A program made the translations under genes and the position numbers. The notes under the pieces are model-generated. The model was not told where the DNA came from, did not search any database, and was given only the letters and a program-made list of their open reading frames with translations. This document shows, piece after piece, positions 5,100-8,903 of a stretch of 8,903 nt of DNA. The DNA is taken from assembly GCA_025934335.1 (NCBI GenBank), contig JAICYG010000109.1, positions 1-8,903 of the forward strand, written 5' to 3'. The DNA comes from Thermoleophilia bacterium. GTDB lineage: Bacteria > Actinomycetota > Thermoleophilia > Gaiellales > Gaiellaceae. Each line of letters opens with the position of its first letter. Position 1 is the first letter of the stretch.

Positions 5100-6929
5100 A
5101 TGTGCGGGATCATCGGATACGTCGGCAACCGGCCCGCGAAGCCGCTGCTGCTGCAGGGGCTGAAGCGCCTCGAGTACCGCGGCTACGACTCCGCCGGCAT
5201 CGCCCTTCTCGAGGACGACGGGCTCGACTACGTGCGGGCGGTCGGCCCGCTCGAGAACCTGGTCGAGGCGGCGGGGCCGAACGGCTCGGTCTCGACGACG
5301 GGTCTCGGGCACACGCGCTGGGCTACCCACGGCGGCGTCACCGAGCAGAACGCGCATCCGCTCACCGCGTGCGACGCGGGGAAGCTCGCGATCGTCCTGA
5401 ACGGCATCGTCGAGAACTACCGCGAGCTCCGCGACGAGCTGGTCGCGCGCGGACATGCCTTCACGTCGGAGACGGACGCCGAGACGATCGTGCACCTGCT
5501 CGAGGAGGCCTACGACGGCGACCTCGTCGCGGCCGTTCGCGCGGTCTTCCCGCGGCTCGAGGGGCACTTCACGTTCGTCGTCATCCACCACGACCACCCG
5601 GGTCATCTGGTCGGCGTCCGCCACCAGACTCCGATGGTCGTCGGCCTCGGCGACGGCGAGAACTTCCTCGCCTCCAACCTCGCCGCATTCCTCTCCGAGA
5701 CGCGGCGCGTCCAGTACCCGAACGACGGGGAGGTCGTGTCGATCACGTCCGGCGCCGTGGAGATCGTCGACGTCGAGACGGGCGATCCGGTCGAGCAGGA
5801 GATCGTCGAGGTCGACTGGGACGACGACGCCGCCGAGCGTTCCGGCTACGAGACGTTCATGCTCAAGGAGATCTACGAGCAGCCCGAGGGCGTCGCCGAG
5901 ACGATCGGCGACCGCGTGCGCCACGGCCACCTCGTCCTGGAGGGCCTCGGGCTCACGGAGGAGGAGCTGAAGGGCCTGCGCCGCATCGTCATCGTCGCCT
6001 GCGGCACCTCCTACCACGCCGGCGTCGTCGGTCGGTACGCGATCGAGGAGTGGGCGCGCGTCTCCGTCGAGCCCGACGTGGCGAGCGAGTGGATCTACCG
6101 CAACCCGGTGATCGACCCCGGCACGCTCGTGATCGGGATCTCGCAATCGGGCGAGACACGCGACACGATCCAGGCGATGAAGCTCGCGCGCGAGCAGGGC
6201 GCGCGCACGGTCGCGATCACGAACATGATGGGCTCGCAGATCACGCGCGAGGTCGACTCGGTGCTCTACACGCGCACCGGCCTCGAGGTCGGGGTCGCCG
6301 CGTCGAAGACGTTCACGGCGCAGACGGCGCTCCTCTTCCTGATCGGCCTCAAGCTCGCGCAGTGCCGCGAGACGTTGCCGGCGGCGGAGGTCGAGTTCAT
6401 CCTCGACGAGGTCTATGACCTCCCGGCGAAGATGGAGCGGTTCCTGCAGGGCGACCATCCGATCGAGGAGATCGCGCAGCGCTTCCACGACCGCGCCTTC
6501 TTCCTCTACCTGGGCCGGCACATCGGCCTGCCGGTCGCGCTCGAGGGCGCCCTGAAGCTGAAGGAGATCTCGTACATCCCGACGGAGGCGTACTCGGCCG
6601 GCGAGATGAAGCACGGGCCGATCGCGCTGCTCGAGGAGGGCACTCCGGTCGTCGTCGTCGCGACGCGCATTCACGTCTACGACAAGATCGTCTCGAACAT
6701 CCAGGAGACGCGTGCGCGCGGTGCGCACGTGATCGCGATCGCGACCGACGGCAACGAGGACATCCAGCACCACGCCGACGACGTCATCTACGTGCCGAAG
6801 TCGCCCGCGTTCATCCAGGCGGCGCTCGCGGTCCTGCCGCTGCAGCTGCTCGCCTACCGGATCGCGCGCCTGCGCGGCCTGAACGTCGACCAGCCACGCA
6901 ACCTGGCGAAGACGGTCACGGTCGAGTAA
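5100..6929 (+). CDS. glmS: Glutamine-fructose-6-phosphate aminotransferase (isomerizing)
   Basis: GlmS converts fructose-6-phosphate and glutamine to glucosamine-6-phosphate and glutamate, the first committed step to UDP-GlcNAc. The 609 residues equal the E. coli length. The N-terminal glutaminase domain starts MCGIIGYVG, so Cys2 becomes the N-terminal nucleophile after Met removal. It carries HTRWATHG (71-78), the oxyanion Asn-Gly at 101-102 and 'SETDAETI' (123-130). Two SIS sugar-isomerase domains follow, with CGTSYHAG (301-308), SQSGET (348-353 region) and the 'LKEISYIPTEAYSAGE.KHGP' segment (487-507). Glu489, His505 and Lys604 in the 'DQPRNLAK' tail correspond to the E. coli isomerase active-site residues. 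One oddity is Leu100 where many homologues have His before the Asn-Gly. The start is required by the catalytic Cys and by the Shine-Dalgarno at 5085-5092. The gene lies 100 bases after glmM, the next enzyme of the pathway, and has its own candidate promoter and structured leader. Confidence 0.98.
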   Translation: MCGIIGYVGNRPAKPLLLQGLKRLEYRGYDSAGIALLEDDGLDYVRAVGPLENLVEAAGPNGSVSTTGLGHTRWATHGGVTEQNAHPLTACDAGKLAIVLNGIVENYRELRDELVARGHAFTSETDAETIVHLLEEAYDGDLVAAVRAVFPRLEGHFTFVVIHHDHPGHLVGVRHQTPMVVGLGDGENFLASNLAAFLSETRRVQYPNDGEVVSITSGAVEIVDVETGDPVEQEIVEVDWDDDAAERSGYETFMLKEIYEQPEGVAETIGDRVRHGHLVLEGLGLTEEELKGLRRIVIVACGTSYHAGVVGRYAIEEWARVSVEPDVASEWIYRNPVIDPGTLVIGISQSGETRDTIQAMKLAREQGARTVAITNMMGSQITREVDSVLYTRTGLEVGVAASKTFTAQTALLFLIGLKLAQCRETLPAAEVEFILDEVYDLPAKMERFLQGDHPIEEIAQRFHDRAFFLYLGRHIGLPVALEGALKLKEISYIPTEAYSAGEMKHGPIALLEEGTPVVVVATRIHVYDKIVSNIQETRARGAHVIAIATDGNEDIQHHADDVIYVPKSPAFIQAALAVLPLQLLAYRIARLRGLNVDQPRNLAKTVTVE

Positions 6930-6942
6930 GGCGACGGTCGCC
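6930..6942 (+). terminator. Small GC hairpin directly after glmS (weak)
   Basis: GGCGA (6930-6934) pairs with TCGCC (6938-6942) across a three-base CGG loop, starting one base after the glmS TAA. The stem is only five pairs and no T-run follows, so it is at best a weak terminator or 3' end stabiliser. The next gene starts 24 bases later. Confidence 0.2.
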
Positions 6943-6953
6943 GCGCAGTGGAC

Positions 6954-6959
6954 TAGATT
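6954..6959 (+). promoter_or_regulatory. Candidate -10 box for a leaderless cyclase-ATPase mRNA
   Basis: TAGATT fits the actinobacterial -10 pattern TAnnnT and ends seven bases before the GTG at 6966, so transcription would start at or next to the start codon. There is no Shine-Dalgarno sequence in the 36-base gap after glmS and no clear -35 box. The spacing to the GTG is identical to that before the transporter gene. Confidence 0.45.
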
Positions 6960-6965
6960 CTGAGC

Positions 6966-8903
6966 GTGGCGTCGTGTTCGAGCTGCGGGGCGGACAACCG
7001 GCCCGGCCGGAAGTTCTGCTCGCGCTGCGGCGCCCCGCTCGCCCGCGCGTGCACCGCCTGCGGCGCCCCGAACGACTCCGGGGACGCCTTCTGCGGCGAG
7101 TGCGGCGTGGCGCTCGCCGACGAGACGGTCGTCCCGGTCGCGGCGCCCGCCGCCGAGCGGCGCCTCGTCTCCGTGCTCTTCGCCGACCTGGTCGGCTTCA
7201 CGACGCTCTCCGAGTCGCGTGACGCGGAGGAGGTGCGAGAGCTCCTCTCGCGCTACTTCGACAGCTGCCGGCGGCTGATCGAGCTGTACGGCGGCACGGT
7301 CGAGAAGTTCATCGGCGACGCGGTGATGGCGGTGTGGGGGGCCCCTGCGGCGACGGAGGACGACGCCGAGCGGGCGGTGCGTGCCGCGCTCGACCTGGTG
7401 GCGGCCGTCTCCGCGCTCGGCGAGGAGCTCGGCGCGGACGACCTCCGGGCCCGCGCGGGCGTGCTCACCGGCGAGGCGGCGGTGACGCTGGGCGCGCAGG
7501 GCCAGGGCATGGTGGCGGGAGACCTCGTCAACACGGCGTCGCGCATCCAGTCGGTGGCCGAACCGGGGAACGTCTTCGTGGGCGAGACGACGCGTCGCGC
7601 GACCGCCGAGACGATCGTCTACGAGGAGGCCGGCTCGTTCGCGCTCAAAGGGAAGGAGGGCGAGACGCCGCTCTGGCGGGCGCGCCGCGTCGTCTCGGGC
7701 GTGCGCGGGTCGCTCAGGTCGCAGGGGCTCGAGGCACCGTTCGTCGGCCGTGACCGTGAGCTGCGCCTGATCAAGGAGCTCTTCCACGTCTCGGCGGACG
7801 AGCGCCGCGCGCAGCTCGTCTCCGTCACCGGCCTCGCGGGGATCGGGAAGTCCCGGCTCGCCTGGGAGTTCTACAAGTACTTCGACGGGATCACGCAGCT
7901 CGTGTACTGGCACCGCGGGCGCTGCCTTGCCTACGGCGAGGGCGTCGCCTACTGGGCGCTCGCCGACATGGTGCGCATGCGCTGCGGCATCGGCGAGGAC
8001 GACGAGCCGTCGGTCGCGAAGACGAAGCTCGGGGAGGCGCTCGTGGAGCACATTCCCAACGCCGAGGAGCGGCGGTTCGTGGAGCCGCGGCTCGCGCAGC
8101 TGCTCGGCGCGGGCGAGCGCGAGACCTCCGACCGGCAGGAGCTCTTCGCCGCCTGGCGGCTGTTCTTCGAGCGGCTCGCCGACGCCAACCCGACGGTGCT
8201 CGTGTTCGAGGACATGCAGTGGGCGGACTCCTCGCTCCTCGACTTCGTCGAGCACCTGCTCGAGTGGTCGCGCGGCCGGCCGATCTACGTCGTCACGCTG
8301 GCGCGGCCCGAGCTCGCGGAGCGGCGGCCGGGCTGGGGCGCGGGTCACCGCAACTTCACCTCGCTCTACCTCGAGCCGCTGTCGCAGCCGGCGATGGAGC
8401 AGCTTCTCGCCGGGCTCGTGCCCGACCTACCGGATGGCCTGCGGCGGCGGATCCTCGAGCGGGCGGAGGGCGTGCCGCTGTACGCGGTCGAGACGGTCCG
8501 CATGCTGCTCGACCGCGGCGTGCTCGTCGAGGAGGAGTCGGCGTATCGCGTCCGCGGCGAGATCGGCGAGCTCGACGTGCCGGAGACGCTGCACGCGCTC
8601 GTCGCGGCCCGCCTCGACGGGCTCTCGCCGGAGGAGCGGCGGCTGCTGCAGGACGCGGCGGTGCTCGGGAAGACGTTCACGCCCGCGGCGCTCGCCGCCG
8701 TGGCGGGTCTCGAGGAGGGCGAGGTCGAGCCGCTCCTGACCGCGCTCGTCCGCAAGGAGGTGCTGGGCCGGCAGAGCGACCCCCGCTCGCCCGAGCACGG
8801 CCAGTACGGGTTCCTGCAGGACATCGTCCGCCACGTCGCCTACGAGACGCTCTCGAAGCGCGAGCGGCGCGCCCGCCATCTGGCGGCCGCCGAGTACCTG
8901 GGC
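6966..8903 (+). CDS. Zinc-ribbon, class III nucleotide cyclase and STAND-type ATPase protein (3' partial)
   Basis: 646 residues are visible and the frame runs off the right edge without a stop. Residues 4-46 hold four CxxC pairs (C4/C7, C18/C21, C29/C32, C43/C46), two zinc ribbons. Residues 64-240 form a class III adenylate/guanylate cyclase domain. Its metal-binding Asp residues are D74 (in FADLVGFT) and D118 (in KFIGDAV). The purine-selecting pair appears to be K114 and D186, and the transition-state residues are N189 and R193. With the set complete, an active enzyme is predicted, and the Lys/Asp pair favours ATP over GTP. An ATPase domain follows 'FVGRDRELRL' (259-268), with Walker A GLAGIGKS (289-296) and Walker B VLVFEDMQWAD (411-421), then a helical region from about 538. 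Family relatives usually end in TPR-like repeats, here beyond the window. There are no membrane segments, so it should be cytosolic. The GTG start is supported by the first Cys pair and a TAGATT box at leaderless distance. Confidence 0.9.
   Translation, partial: MASCSSCGADNRPGRKFCSRCGAPLARACTACGAPNDSGDAFCGECGVALADETVVPVAAPAAERRLVSVLFADLVGFTTLSESRDAEEVRELLSRYFDSCRRLIELYGGTVEKFIGDAVMAVWGAPAATEDDAERAVRAALDLVAAVSALGEELGADDLRARAGVLTGEAAVTLGAQGQGMVAGDLVNTASRIQSVAEPGNVFVGETTRRATAETIVYEEAGSFALKGKEGETPLWRARRVVSGVRGSLRSQGLEAPFVGRDRELRLIKELFHVSADERRAQLVSVTGLAGIGKSRLAWEFYKYFDGITQLVYWHRGRCLAYGEGVAYWALADMVRMRCGIGEDDEPSVAKTKLGEALVEHIPNAEERRFVEPRLAQLLGAGERETSDRQELFAAWRLFFERLADANPTVLVFEDMQWADSSLLDFVEHLLEWSRGRPIYVVTLARPELAERRPGWGAGHRNFTSLYLEPLSQPAMEQLLAGLVPDLPDGLRRRILERAEGVPLYAVETVRMLLDRGVLVEEESAYRVRGEIGELDVPETLHALVAARLDGLSPEERRLLQDAAVLGKTFTPAALAAVAGLEEGEVEPLLTALVRKEVLGRQSDPRSPEHGQYGFLQDIVRHVAYETLSKRERRARHLAAAEYLG

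Noticed and set aside
4962..8348. A minus-strand open frame of 1128 codons opposite glmS and the cyclase-ATPase
   Set aside because: It is rich in Arg, Asp, Leu and Val with no recognisable domain and lies opposite two clear genes. Strong G/C third-position bias removes stops from this antisense frame.

Overview
This is a high-GC, densely packed bacterial chromosome segment. The third codon position is almost always G or C, and there is no gene-free stretch over 300 bases. The block rplM-rpsI-glmM followed by glmS is an arrangement known from Actinomycetota. The last gene, a zinc-ribbon/class III cyclase/ATPase protein, is of a type I associate with soil Actinomycetota such as Thermoleophilia (Solirubrobacterales/Gaiellales). 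The lineage assignment is inference. There are no rRNA or tRNA genes, CRISPR arrays, insertion sequences or phage genes, so the window looks like ordinary core chromosome with a few accessory genes.

Layout. Positions 1-140 (+) hold the last 45 codons of a probable nitroreductase-family protein. Its end overlaps, tail to tail, a minus-strand phospholipase D-superfamily protein with two HKD motifs (88-1161). The start of that gene overlaps, head to head, the start of a uracil-DNA glycosylase-superfamily gene (1148-1669, +). The glycosylase stop overlaps the GTG of a 12-helix MFS transporter (1666-2898), and the transporter's stop overlaps the ATG of rplM (2895-3323). Then come rpsI (3328-3723), glmM (3734-4999), a roughly 100-base leader region and glmS (5100-6929). 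The window closes with a cyclase-ATPase gene (6966 to the end) that is still open at the right edge.

How the genes work together. rplM and rpsI encode ribosomal proteins L13 and S9. GlmS makes glucosamine-6-phosphate from fructose-6-phosphate and glutamine, and GlmM isomerises it to glucosamine-1-phosphate, so both lie on the route to UDP-GlcNAc and peptidoglycan. The phospholipase D-like protein and the glycosylase are a divergent pair with possible nucleic-acid roles. The last gene should encode a soluble nucleotide cyclase joined to a STAND-type ATPase, a signalling protein with no evident link to its neighbours.

The most interesting signals are regulatory. (1) An extended -10 box inside the end of the transporter gene is followed by a strong hairpin and T-run just before rplM, which has no Shine-Dalgarno sequence. 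(2) The glmS leader has its own extended -10 box inside glmM, two good hairpins, and a segment exactly complementary to the six bases before the glmS ATG. (3) The transporter and the cyclase-ATPase both start with GTG exactly seven bases after a -10-like hexamer, as expected for leaderless mRNAs. I found no clear new multi-gene system here.
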